Origin: an uncultured Clostridia bacterium | Lineage (GTDB): Bacteria > Bacillota > Clostridia > TANB77 > CAG-508 | Assembly: GCA_947625645.1 (NCBI GenBank) | Contig: CANQPE010000010.1 | Coordinates: forward strand, 1-40,356 | DNA: 40,356 nt | Reading direction: 5' to 3' | Part shown: one piece after another, positions 1-9,512 of the stretch | Layout: the number at the start of each line of letters is the position of its first letter | Numbering within the stretch: the first letter of the stretch is position 1 | Translations under genes and position numbers: made by a program | The notes under the pieces: model-generated | What the model was told of the DNA's origin: nothing | Databases searched by the model: none | The model's input: the letters and a program-made list of their open reading frames with translations, nothing else

Positions 1-156
1 GATTTTGTACTTAATTCCCAAACTAAAAAATATCATATAGGAAATTGCAAGATGTTAAATAATGTTGATCCTAAATACATAAAAGAAATTACAACAAAAG
101 AAAAAAGTCTTATAGATAATGGATATTCTGCTTGTAAAGTATGTAATAATATATAA
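1..156 (+). CDS. C-terminal fragment (5' truncated by window) of a protein ending in an Ada-like Cys/His metal-binding motif, as seen at the end of some MBL-fold/competence-type nucleases
   Basis: Open frame from base 1: DFVLNSQTKKYHIGNCKMLNNVDPKYIKEITTKEKSLIDNGYSACKVCNNI*, with H..C...C..C spacing typical of this small domain. Confidence 0.6.
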   Translation, partial: DFVLNSQTKKYHIGNCKMLNNVDPKYIKEITTKEKSLIDNGYSACKVCNNI

Positions 157-240
157 TTAATGAAAGGACTAGATATTGATGGAAGAATTAAGTAAAAAAC
201 TTTTAGAAATAATAAGTAAAAAGACTTTGTCAAGTAAAGT

Positions 241-540
241 GGTTCTTTGTCAGCTAATATTTTTAGGCGTAGCTAATTCAAGCTACGTCTTTCATGTATA
301 GCACATTTAAGAACATTTATTTTGTTATAAAATGTTTCGATTTAATCTATTATTGTAATCATATTTAATTGCATTTTTACAGCTTCTTTAGTATTTTCAA
401 TTAATGTAACGATACGAATAAGGTATTTTTGTATAATTTTTTGTATTAATTTTCCTAATTCCATAAAAATATTTTGTGTACTACACAGCGTTTTTTCTAT
501 CGTTTTAATCTTTTATTATCAATTAACTTGACAAAGAACC
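241..540. mobile_element. IS relic / MITE-like element with about 12-bp terminal inverted repeats
   Basis: GGTTCTTTGTCA at 241 and inverted TGACAAAGAACC ending at 540; internal hairpin GCGTAGCT-aattca-AGCTACGT; short minus-strand frame MELGKLIQKIIQKYLIRIVTLIENTKEAVKMQLN resembling a transposase N-terminal remnant. Confidence 0.5.
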
Positions 541-572
541 AGAGATTTTTACACAACTTTTTCTATACTCTC

Positions 573-628
573 GTGTAAGATAAAGTTCATAAATTTGGTA
601 CCTTTAACTTACATACTTTATCTTACGC
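573..628. repeat. Imperfect inverted repeat (13/14) around a 28-nt spacer; possible IS end remnant or terminator
   Basis: GTGTAAGATAAAGT (573-586) versus ACTTTATCTTACGC (615-628). Confidence 0.45.
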
Positions 629-658
629 TATCCATAAATAACTGTGCAACTTTTCTTT

Positions 659-2014
659 TTAATCTTCTAAATCTGTCCTGTTTTTTATGTTTAATTTCCA
701 ATCTTCAAATCCTTTATATATCCCATTTGTTTTAAATATTTCATTAACCATTTTTTCTTTCTCATTTGGATTATTCTTTAAATATTCTTTAATATTGTAT
801 AATTGGATTGTAGTTAAAAGACAAATTTCTTGATGTGTTGCATATTTTAACATTTGATTAGGAAAATATTTTTGTCTTTTTTCTAACTCTTGCTCATTGA
901 AAGCATTTACCAATAGTATGCCCTTAGGCAGTATATCATTTTCTATGTGATATTCAGATTTCCATTTTACAATTTGCGATGTATGTTTTTCTGTAGCACT
1001 CCCAGACACACCTTTTACTTCAACAACTGCTATTTTTTCTTTATACTTAATTACTATATCTTCATCTACCGAATTTGGATCATATTTTATTATTGAAAAT
1101 CCTATTTCTTTAAAATTTTCAACAGAATTTATTTCTAATGATGTTCCTGTTCCCGTGAACATAATTTTTTGTTTCTGCAAATCATATAACTTTTTTTCTT
1201 TTTTCTCTATATCAATCATAAGCTTGCTTAACTTATCTTTACTTTGTTTTATATCTTTAATCATTAATTCTTCATTACGTAATAAGTATTTTTTTGAATA
1301 TAATGGTAAATCGATTTCATTTTGTGAAATAACTGTATTCAGTTTAGCTAAATCATTATAATACTTCTTTTCTAAAGTGCATGCTTTCTTGTAATCAACT
1401 TTATCAAAAGCTAAATCTGGAGCAAATATCAATAAGCCTTTACCTATTTTTTCATAATAAGAAACTACTTTTTTTGTTCCTTTAATTGTCATTAAAATAT
1501 TTTTATCTTTAACATTTTCATAAGTTGTTCTATATTCTATATAATCAATATACTTTTTAAGAATTTCAATAATCTTTTTATTAGTAAAAGCAACTGATTT
1601 TCCCGTTAAATTTAATGAAGATATTGCTACAGGCAACAATGAATTAGAATGAACATCTTCAACTAGATAAGTCGTTTGAGCATTTCTCCCCGTACCAGAA
1701 ACAGTTTTTTTTCCAGAATAACAATAAACACATTCATCATTACCATTAATAACAATTATGTTTTTACCACTCTCCAAAAATTCTTTCATTTCGTTTTTTC
1801 TTCTTGCTAAATCTTTTTTTAATCGTGGAGAATCATGATCCGTTATTCGTGGAAATCCATTAAACTCAATATTAGATGCATACTCTTGAAATATATTTTG
1901 TAAATCTACTAGTAATACATCATATTCTAATATAGTTTTATCGTCAGAAAAATCTATTGTTTCCATATCATTATGATCATATTCTGGATAATATCCTAAT
2001 AAACCAAATTTCAT
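659..2014 (-). CDS. Orphan protein: N-terminal Rossmann/GATase-like region, central coiled coil, C-terminal PD-(D/E)XK nuclease-like domain
   Basis: 451 aa ORF, strong RBS (AAGGAGG). Motif ...SVDEDIVIKYKEKIAVVEVKGVSGSATEKHTSQIVKW... fits D...ExK; KQSKDKLSKLMIDIEKKEKKLYDLQKQK coiled coil precedes it. Confidence 0.65.
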   Translation of the reverse strand: MKFGLLGYYPEYDHNDMETIDFSDDKTILEYDVLLVDLQNIFQEYASNIEFNGFPRITDHDSPRLKKDLARRKNEMKEFLESGKNIIVINGNDECVYCYSGKKTVSGTGRNAQTTYLVEDVHSNSLLPVAISSLNLTGKSVAFTNKKIIEILKKYIDYIEYRTTYENVKDKNILMTIKGTKKVVSYYEKIGKGLLIFAPDLAFDKVDYKKACTLEKKYYNDLAKLNTVISQNEIDLPLYSKKYLLRNEELMIKDIKQSKDKLSKLMIDIEKKEKKLYDLQKQKIMFTGTGTSLEINSVENFKEIGFSIIKYDPNSVDEDIVIKYKEKIAVVEVKGVSGSATEKHTSQIVKWKSEYHIENDILPKGILLVNAFNEQELEKRQKYFPNQMLKYATHQEICLLTTIQLYNIKEYLKNNPNEKEKMVNEIFKTNGIYKGFEDWKLNIKNRTDLED

Positions 2015-2117
2015 CCTTTTCCTCCTTGATATGTTTCTAATAACACTTAGTCACATTGTATCATATTTTGTCATTAAAAGCCAGTTTTTACTAATATTTA
2101 GTGTCATAAAAATTTCC

Positions 2118-2279
2118 CTATTTCCCTTCATTATTTTCATGATTTCCATCAACAAATAAAAAAGTAAACTTTTCACCATCTAACCAATCAGATGCCTCTT
2201 TTTCTCCATTATTTTCTTCTTCAAATGTCCAGACTTCTCCAAACTCTTCGCAAACAGTATTATAATTATCTTTCTTCAT
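2118..2279 (-). pseudogene. Fragment of a phage-type metallophosphoesterase
   Basis: Short frame MKKDNYNTVCEEFGEVWTFEEENNGEKEASDWLDGEKFTFLFVDGNHENNEGK*; FGxVW...WLxxxxFTxLFVDGNHEN is the metallophosphatase core, without the rest of the protein. Confidence 0.6.
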
Positions 2280-2376
2280 TTCATCTTGTCTTCTAAAAGT
2301 TTTTCTTATATAAAAAAATTGCTATAATATTTTAAAATAGCAATTCTTCCTTTTATGAAATAGCAACTATCCCATA

Positions 2377-2973
2377 TTACTTAACAAAAAGTACATTCTT
2401 TATAGTTTCATATCTATCTTTTAATATTTCCCTCGTTCTTAGGCTTAATTTGTTATAATCTCTTTGTAATTTTTTCTTTACAAATTCCGTTCCTTCTTCA
2501 ATGGATAATTCCATTTCATCTTTTCCAAATGCTAAATGAAATAAAGAAGGAATCGAATCAAAATGCGCCATAACATCTGCATCCGCTACGCATTGTTCTT
2601 CTATGGTATTTCGAGGCAAATTTCTACTGCCTCTATGTCGCAATACACATTCTTTAACTCTTTCTTTTTTGTCTTGGGGATAATTGAATTTTGTTAATAA
2701 TTCATCTGCTATTTTTACGCCATAAATATGATGTTCTTCCCTAGTTCCAATTTCTGACGGCATTGCTATATCATGCAATAATGCTCCTAATTCTACAATT
2801 TCAACGTCAGCTCCATATTTTTTTGCTAATTCCACAGCATTTTTTACAACATACTGAATATGATCACTCCAAAAATTATAGTGATATTTTTCATCATATG
2901 TATGACATCTTTCTATTAATTCCTTTTTTATGTTTTCTACTATTTCACTCATACTTTTCACCTTTCTTATCAA
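2377..2973 (-). CDS. HD-domain phosphohydrolase
   Basis: 198 aa; H...HD (LGALLHDIAMP), HHxxG-like segment (EEHHIYGVKIADELL), VADADVMAHFD. Confidence 0.8.
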   Translation of the reverse strand: MIRKVKSMSEIVENIKKELIERCHTYDEKYHYNFWSDHIQYVVKNAVELAKKYGADVEIVELGALLHDIAMPSEIGTREEHHIYGVKIADELLTKFNYPQDKKERVKECVLRHRGSRNLPRNTIEEQCVADADVMAHFDSIPSLFHLAFGKDEMELSIEEGTEFVKKKLQRDYNKLSLRTREILKDRYETIKNVLFVK

Positions 2974-3065
2974 TTCTTTTTGCTTGTCCTTTTGATACTC
3001 TCTAATTTTTCTAGCTTCTCGCTTTACCTGTTTCCTTGCTTTTTATTTTCATATTCTACCATAAA

Positions 3066-3127
3066 CATAGAAAAAAAGAAAGTGTTTTTTGGGTTCAATA
3101 CATTCCCTACACTTTCTTTTTTAGTTT
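3066..3127 (-). terminator. Rho-independent terminator downstream of tadA
   Basis: AAAGAAAGTGT...ACACTTTCTTT dyad followed by T run on the minus strand. Confidence 0.55.
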
Positions 3128-3142
3128 TACCATGAAACACTG

Positions 3143-3601
3143 TCATTTTATTTTCTTTTTTCGTAACATCTTAAAAAATTGTTTTAAAATGTCCTCACAA
3201 TCCTGTTGTAAAATACCCGCTTCATATTCCACCTGATGGTTAAACGTGTAATCTTCTAACAAATTGAAAACCGATCCTACCGCTCCCGTTTTTTCATCTT
3301 TTGTCCCATAATATACCTTTCGAATACGCGCATTCACAATTGCACCAGCACACATAGAACAAGGTTCTAAAGTAACATACATGTCACAGTCTAACAAGCG
3401 CCATGCTTGTAATTTTTTACTTGCTTTTTGAATGGCTAATATCTCCGCATGATTTGTCGTATCACATTTTGTTTCCTTCAAATTATGTGCCCTTGCAATA
3501 ATTTTTCCATCTTTGACAATCACACACCCTACTGGAATTTCTCCTTTTTCAAATGCTTTTTGTGCTTCTTTTAGGGCTGCCCTCATAAACTTTTCTGGCA
3601 T
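3143..3601 (-). CDS. tadA: tRNA-specific adenosine deaminase
   Basis: HAEILAI and PCSMCAGAIVNARI zinc/catalytic motifs; 152 aa. Confidence 0.92.
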   Translation of the reverse strand: MPEKFMRAALKEAQKAFEKGEIPVGCVIVKDGKIIARAHNLKETKCDTTNHAEILAIQKASKKLQAWRLLDCDMYVTLEPCSMCAGAIVNARIRKVYYGTKDEKTGAVGSVFNLLEDYTFNHQVEYEAGILQQDCEDILKQFFKMLRKKKIK

Positions 3602-3602
3602 C

Positions 3603-4109
3603 TTACTTCATTCCTTCCTCCGGTAAAGCTGCATGCAATTTTGCTTCTTTTACATCGATAACCCTTTGATTCGAAGACCCTCTCCACTCTAAAGTTGGAT
3701 TATGTAACTCCTCTACAAACTGACCATCTACAATAACATCGGCATAATTTAAAATTTCTTTTCCTTGTAAATCTTTATCATATTGATACCCTGTCCAAAT
3801 CCAAAGATTTTTATTGGGCATTTTTTCTTTAAACGCCTTTGCCAATCGAGTTGTTTCCTCAATATTTTTTGGATGTAAAGGTTCTCCCCCTAGAATAGAC
3901 AATCCTTCTATATTTTCATTTTCACATAAATCCAAAATATGCTGAATGGAACTATCTGTAAATTCTTTTCCCCCATTAAAGTCATGTGCTTCTTTGTTAA
4001 AACATCCTTTGCAGTTGAAGGTACAGCCTTGTACAAAAAGGGATACCCTTACGCCTGGTCCATTTGAAATATCCATTTTTCTAATTTTGTTATATCTCAT
4101 CTTTATCAC
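3603..4109 (-). CDS. nrdG: Anaerobic ribonucleoside-triphosphate reductase activating protein (radical SAM)
   Basis: GCTFNCKGCFN CxxxCxxC radical-SAM motif; follows nrdD. Confidence 0.93.
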   Translation of the reverse strand: MIKMRYNKIRKMDISNGPGVRVSLFVQGCTFNCKGCFNKEAHDFNGGKEFTDSSIQHILDLCENENIEGLSILGGEPLHPKNIEETTRLAKAFKEKMPNKNLWIWTGYQYDKDLQGKEILNYADVIVDGQFVEELHNPTLEWRGSSNQRVIDVKEAKLHAALPEEGMK

Positions 4110-4159
4110 ATCCTCTCTTAAAGTGCCTTTCTACTTGGAAAAGAATTCAAATTGCAGTA

Positions 4160-6319
4160 TTATTCATCATCTTTATTATCAATATGTAATACTCTTTCCT
4201 TAATTTCCTGTGTTCTACCTTTGTTCCAGAAATTACTTCCAATGTAACCGCAAGTTCTTCTTGCCACATTCAAAGTATTATGGTCTCTATTTCCGCAATT
4301 TGGACAATACCACTCTAAATTTTCATCAATTAAGATTTCCCCATCAAATCCACATTTTTGGCAATAATCTGATTTTGTATTTAATTCTGCATACATAATA
4401 TTATCATAAATAAACTTGATAATTTGGATAACTGCTGGTATATTATTTTGTAAATTTGGCGTTTCTACATAAGAAATGGCTCCTCCAGGGCTTAATTCTT
4501 GGAATTCACTTTCCAATTTTAATTTTGTAAACGCATCAATTTCTTCAAACACTGGCACATGATATGAATTGGTAATATAATCTCTGTCTGTAATTCCTTC
4601 TACTTCTCCAAAACGTTTTTTCAAACATTTGGCAAATTTATAAGTTGTAGATTCAATTGGTGTTCCATAAACACTGTAATCTATATTTTCTGCTTCTTTC
4701 CATTCTTTACATTTGGCATTTAACTTTTTCATCACTTGCAAAGCAAATTCTTTTCCTTCGCCATTATCTGTATGGCTATGACCTGTCATGTATTTTACAC
4801 ATTCATATAACCCCGCATACCCTAATGAAATTGTTGAATATCCATTGTGTAATAATTCATGAATACTTTCTCCCTTTTTCAATCTTGCTAATGCACCATG
4901 TTGCCATAAAATTGGTGCTACATCACTTGTTGCTTTACTTAATCTTTGGTGTCTTGCCTGTAATGCCTTATGACACAATTCTAATCTTTGTTCAAAGATA
5001 TCCCAGAATAAGTCTTTATCTTTTCCTGATGATAATGCTACATCTACTAAATTAATTGTAACAACTCCTTGATTAAACCTTCCATAATATTTTGGTTGAT
5101 TTGTTTTTGGATCTACATATGGTGTCAAGAAAGAACGGCATCCCATGCATGGATAACAATTTCCATTTCCATTTTTGTCTATTTTTAGCTCTTTCATTTT
5201 CTTTTCAGAAATATAATCTGGAACCATTCTCTTTGCTGTACATTTTGCTGCTAATTCTGTCAAATACCAATATTTGCTTTTTTTATGAATATTATCTTCT
5301 TCCAAAACATATAGTAATTTTGGAAATGCTGGTGTAATATAAACACCTTTTTCATTTTTAAACCCTAATATTCTTTGGTTTAAAAATTCCTCAATTATCA
5401 TTGCTAACTCTTCTTTGTATTCTTCTGTTTCTCCAAGATACATGCATACAGATAAAAATGGTGCTTGTCCATTTGTATTGGTCATGGAATTTACTTGATA
5501 ATTAAACGTTTGTACCCCGTCTGCAATTTCCTTCTTAATATCCTGTTTGGCATATGCTTGGCAAGTTGCTTCTTCTAATCCTCTTTCTTTATATTTATTC
5601 ATATATTGCTCATAACTTGCTCTAACAAATGGAGCTAAATGACTTAATGTAATAGTTGCCCCTCCATAACTAGATGAAGTCACTGCTAAAATAATTTGTG
5701 TTGCAATGGTTGCTGCCGTAATAAAACGGTGCGGTTTTTCTATCATAACACCATTAATGATAGTACCATTTTGCAACATATCCTCTAAATTGATTAATTC
5801 ACAGTTATGTAATGCATTTTGTGCAAAATAGTCTGCATCATGGAAATGAATAATGCCTTCGTCATGTGCTTTAACAATATCTTCTGGCAACAAAAATCTT
5901 CTTGTAATATCTGTACTTGTAATACCAGCTAAATAATCCCTTTGTGTCGTAACAACCTTTGCATTTTTGTTAGAATTTTCATTATTCCAATAATCATTTT
6001 CGCCTTCTATTAACTCTTTGATAGATTGATCTGTTGTATTCGCTTTTCTAATTAATTCCCTCGTATATCGATATGTAATATATTTTTTGGCTAATTGGTA
6101 TTTTCCAAATTCCATTAATTTTTCTTCTATAATATCTTGAATATCTTCTACTAATATTCTTGGTTTATTTAATTCTTGAATATACTTAATAATTTCTTCA
6201 ATTTTTTCTTTTGTTACTCTTTGATTTCGATTTACTTCGGTATTTGCTTTTTGTACCGCTTTTCTAATTTTTTCTGGATCATATGCTACAATTGTTCCAT
6301 CTCTTTTTATTATCTTCAT
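4160..6319 (-). CDS. nrdD: Anaerobic ribonucleoside-triphosphate reductase
   Basis: 719 aa; N-terminal ATP-cone, C-terminal zinc site CQKCG..CPNCG and glycyl radical motif RRTCGYIGSNFWNKGR. Confidence 0.96.
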   Translation of the reverse strand: MKIIKRDGTIVAYDPEKIRKAVQKANTEVNRNQRVTKEKIEEIIKYIQELNKPRILVEDIQDIIEEKLMEFGKYQLAKKYITYRYTRELIRKANTTDQSIKELIEGENDYWNNENSNKNAKVVTTQRDYLAGITSTDITRRFLLPEDIVKAHDEGIIHFHDADYFAQNALHNCELINLEDMLQNGTIINGVMIEKPHRFITAATIATQIILAVTSSSYGGATITLSHLAPFVRASYEQYMNKYKERGLEEATCQAYAKQDIKKEIADGVQTFNYQVNSMTNTNGQAPFLSVCMYLGETEEYKEELAMIIEEFLNQRILGFKNEKGVYITPAFPKLLYVLEEDNIHKKSKYWYLTELAAKCTAKRMVPDYISEKKMKELKIDKNGNGNCYPCMGCRSFLTPYVDPKTNQPKYYGRFNQGVVTINLVDVALSSGKDKDLFWDIFEQRLELCHKALQARHQRLSKATSDVAPILWQHGALARLKKGESIHELLHNGYSTISLGYAGLYECVKYMTGHSHTDNGEGKEFALQVMKKLNAKCKEWKEAENIDYSVYGTPIESTTYKFAKCLKKRFGEVEGITDRDYITNSYHVPVFEEIDAFTKLKLESEFQELSPGGAISYVETPNLQNNIPAVIQIIKFIYDNIMYAELNTKSDYCQKCGFDGEILIDENLEWYCPNCGNRDHNTLNVARRTCGYIGSNFWNKGRTQEIKERVLHIDNKDDE

Positions 6320-6563
6320 ACCAATTTCCCCCTTTGCTTTGTTGCTTTATTTTATCATACTTCTTTTTATTCACTGTTGCTTTTGCAACATTTTATATGT
6401 AACTAAATTGAAACATTATTTATATCAAGGAATTTCATTTATATTACATTTATGTTACGATTTCATGACAAATTTTCTTTTCCATCTTTGTTCCCCTTAA
6501 AACATTTTGTTCCAACAAAATACGTCCCCATAGAGACAAACTGTCCCATCTAAGACAGGACAG

Positions 6564-7031
6564 TTAACGGTTTAGTAGATACATAGCTAGGGTTAAATAG
6601 GTGGCAAACAGGCTCCAAATAAGATAGGGTACTTGTAACAAACCCGCTGTTTTATTTTTTTCATAAAAACGTTTTATCATGATAACGATAGCTACATCTA
6701 ATAACAAAATCCATACAAAAGCAAATAATCTCCATTTGAATAAGAAAAAGATGATGGGCCATAGGCTGTTGATGGCTAATTGTTGATAATAGATTTTGTT
6801 AGTTGCCTCGTCTGTTAGTCCTTTCGTTTTTAAGATGGCATACGATACTCCCATGAAAAAATATAAAATGGTCCATACAATAGGAAATAGGATGCCCGGT
6901 GGTGCAAAAGGCGGTTTTTCTAACATAGGATAATCCATAAATGGCGCTATTATAAATCCTACAATGCCTCCTATTAAAAGTGGTAACAAAATGGTTTTTG
7001 TATATGTTTTGATATTGTTCATGTGTTTCAC
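6564..7031 (-). CDS. tspO: TspO/MBR family protein
   Basis: PPFAPPGILFPIVWTILYFFMGVSYAI signature, five hydrophobic segments. Confidence 0.9.
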   Translation of the reverse strand: MKHMNNIKTYTKTILLPLLIGGIVGFIIAPFMDYPMLEKPPFAPPGILFPIVWTILYFFMGVSYAILKTKGLTDEATNKIYYQQLAINSLWPIIFFLFKWRLFAFVWILLLDVAIVIMIKRFYEKNKTAGLLQVPYLIWSLFATYLTLAMYLLNR

Positions 7032-7162
7032 CTCAGTTAAGTATATGTTTTTTAACTGGTGCTATATGTATATTTTTCTTTTTTTTGGTAATCCTATTAT
7101 TAAAAGATAAATGGAGAATTTGAAAGATAATTACTTCATTTATAGAGATAGGAGTGTTTAAT

Positions 7163-7597
7163 ATGGAAAATCAAAACTTGAATATTTTAGATGAAGTAAA
7201 CAAAGGAGCCACTATGGGCATGGGTGCCATTTCCTATGTTTCTGAAAAAGTAACAGATAATACATTTAAAGAGGTATTAGATACAGAATTTAGTAAATAT
7301 GAAAAAATTTCACAAAGAGTCAATGATTTGTACGCACAATATTCTGATAAAGATCCTCATGAAACCAATGCCATGAATAAAATGATGACTTGGTACGGTA
7401 TTCAAATGAAAACAATGACAGATGACACAACTTCTAAATTATCTGAGTTGCTTATGCAAGGTACCAATATGGGGATTATTGAAGGAAGACGTTTGTTAAA
7501 CCAACATCCTCAAGCCGATTCTGATGTAAAAAATATTTTAAATGATTTTGTTGTCATGCAAGAAGACAGTGTTGAAACATTGAAAAAATATTTATAA
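7163..7597 (+). CDS. Ferritin-like/DUF2383-type helical protein of unknown function
   Basis: Helical about 144-aa ORF; AGGAG 8 nt upstream of ATG 7163 (the GTG at 7154 is less likely). Confidence 0.6.
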   Translation: MENQNLNILDEVNKGATMGMGAISYVSEKVTDNTFKEVLDTEFSKYEKISQRVNDLYAQYSDKDPHETNAMNKMMTWYGIQMKTMTDDTTSKLSELLMQGTNMGIIEGRRLLNQHPQADSDVKNILNDFVVMQEDSVETLKKYL

Positions 7598-7600
7598 TTT

Positions 7601-7655
7601 TATACCCCCTCCATTGGATGGTCACACATAAAGATCCACTCCATGGAGGGGTATT
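7601..7655. terminator. Bidirectional rho-independent terminator
   Basis: ATACCCCCTCCAT...TCCATGGAGGGGTATTTT dyad between convergent genes. Confidence 0.7.
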
Positions 7656-8324
7656 TTACTTCACTGCTAACTGATTGATTTGATTGGCAATGTACCCAGC
7701 TCCATAGCCATTGTCAATGTTGACAACACTAATGCCATTGGCACAAGAGTTTATCATGCTAAGCAATGCCGCTAATCCTTCAAAACTAGCTCCATACCCA
7801 ACAGAAGTAGGCACTCCTATCACTGGTACTTTTACCAACCCCGCAACGACAGAAGCTAAGGCACCCTCCATACCTGCAATAGCAATCACACAATTTGCTT
7901 TCTCTAATTTTTCTTTTTGAGACAATAAACGGTGAATCCCTGCCACTCCAACATCATAAATTCTTTCGACATAGCTTCCCAAAAATTCTGCAGTCTGAGC
8001 CGCTTCTTCTGCAACAGAAATATCCGCTGTACCGCCTGTACATATAGCAATATTTCCTATTCTTTCTTTTGGTTGCTCCACCTTTAAAATTCTTGAAACC
8101 GCATCATATTGGATTTGAGGTAATTTCTCCTTAACCATTTCATATTGCTCTTGTGTTGCTCTCGTTCCCAAAACTTCTCCATTTTGTTTGTATATACTCA
8201 TAAAAATTTGAGGTAAATATGCATTGGGTTTATTTTGGCAAAATACGACTTCTGCTACTCCCGTTCTTTGTTTTCTATCATGGTCTAATTTTGCAAACCC
8301 TAAATCTTCATATGCATTTTTCAT
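7656..8324 (-). CDS. larB: Nickel pincer cofactor biosynthesis protein LarB
   Basis: AIR-carboxylase-like core AICTGGTADISVAEEAAQTAEFLG...VAGMEGALASVVAGLV, adjacent to larC. Confidence 0.93.
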   Translation of the reverse strand: MKNAYEDLGFAKLDHDRKQRTGVAEVVFCQNKPNAYLPQIFMSIYKQNGEVLGTRATQEQYEMVKEKLPQIQYDAVSRILKVEQPKERIGNIAICTGGTADISVAEEAAQTAEFLGSYVERIYDVGVAGIHRLLSQKEKLEKANCVIAIAGMEGALASVVAGLVKVPVIGVPTSVGYGASFEGLAALLSMINSCANGISVVNIDNGYGAGYIANQINQLAVK

Positions 8325-9505
8325 ATGTTATTTGCTCCTTTCAGATTGCAAATGCGGTATAATTCTTTCAATGCAATTCCCTTTTCATCTGCAATTTGTT
8401 TTAAGCTCTCATACTCTGGATAGATATATATTTTCCCATTATTGCTAACTTTTTTTGCCTTTATGGTTCCATATTCCGTATCGATGTCTATCATTTCTCT
8501 TCCTAATTCTGTCCTGTTTTCAAATCGATATCGAATCCCTATGGTTGTGGTCTCTTCAAAAAGAATCCATTGCAATTTGTACATATCTTCTTTTTTGCAA
8601 GCCACTGTCATGCGATACGCTGGTCGATTTTTTTTCATAAAAATCGGCGTATAAAACACATCCAATGCTCCATTTTGGAAAAGCTTTTCTTGGCAATACC
8701 CTAAAATTTCTCCACTGCAATCATCAATATTGGTTTCCATAACAACAAAATTCTCATTTTGCTCTTCCATTTCTCCATAATATACTTTTAAAAGATTCGG
8801 AATTTTTAGATCTTTTGTCCCTGCCCCCCAACCGATAGTTTCGGTTACCATAGCTGGAAGTGTTGTAAATTCTGTAGCTACTTCGCTAATAATTGCTGCT
8901 CCTGTTGGTGTCACTAATTCTGTGTCAATATCGATTTGTTTCCATTTTACTTGACTATGCGCAAAAATTTCACTTGTGGCTGGCACTGGAACTGACATTG
9001 TACCATGGGCACATTCAATAAAACCATATCCATCATGAACAACACTTGCCATAATTTTATCTGGTTGTATCTTTTGAAGTAATATTGCTGTCCCTACAAT
9101 GTCTATGATAGAATCTATGGCACCTACTTCATGAAAATGGACTTCCTGAAGTGGTTTGTTATGTACTTTGCTTTCCGCTTCTGCTACGCGCAAAAATATT
9201 CTTTTGGCTAATGCTTTGGTTTTTTCTTCAATTGCGCTGCTATCAATAATTTGATACACATCTTCCAAATTTCTATGTTCATGGTGATGGTGGCCATCTT
9301 GGTGTTCATGCTGTAAGATAACATCTACATGTGTTCCCGTAATCCCATTTTTTACTTTTTTGGTGATTTCTAATGCATACCCTTTTACATGTAATTTTTC
9401 AATCTCTTTTCTAAAATAGGTTTCATCTCCTACAATTTCTAAAAGTGCTCCTAACACCATGTTCCCACTAATTCCACTTGAACAATCAAAATATAATACT
9501 TTCAT
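8321..9505 (-). CDS. larC: Nickel insertion protein LarC (single uninterrupted ORF)
   Basis: MKVLYFDCSSGISGNMVLGALLE; His-rich HEHQDGHHHHEH; overlaps larB start (ATGA). Confidence 0.93.
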   Translation of the reverse strand: MKVLYFDCSSGISGNMVLGALLEIVGDETYFRKEIEKLHVKGYALEITKKVKNGITGTHVDVILQHEHQDGHHHHEHRNLEDVYQIIDSSAIEEKTKALAKRIFLRVAEAESKVHNKPLQEVHFHEVGAIDSIIDIVGTAILLQKIQPDKIMASVVHDGYGFIECAHGTMSVPVPATSEIFAHSQVKWKQIDIDTELVTPTGAAIISEVATEFTTLPAMVTETIGWGAGTKDLKIPNLLKVYYGEMEEQNENFVVMETNIDDCSGEILGYCQEKLFQNGALDVFYTPIFMKKNRPAYRMTVACKKEDMYKLQWILFEETTTIGIRYRFENRTELGREMIDIDTEYGTIKAKKVSNNGKIYIYPEYESLKQIADEKGIALKELYRICNLKGANNI

Positions 9506-9512
9506 TGTTTTC

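Noticed and set aside
4657-5337. Plus-strand ORFs inside nrdD
   Set aside because: Antisense shadows of a highly conserved gene; low-complexity hydrophobic composition.
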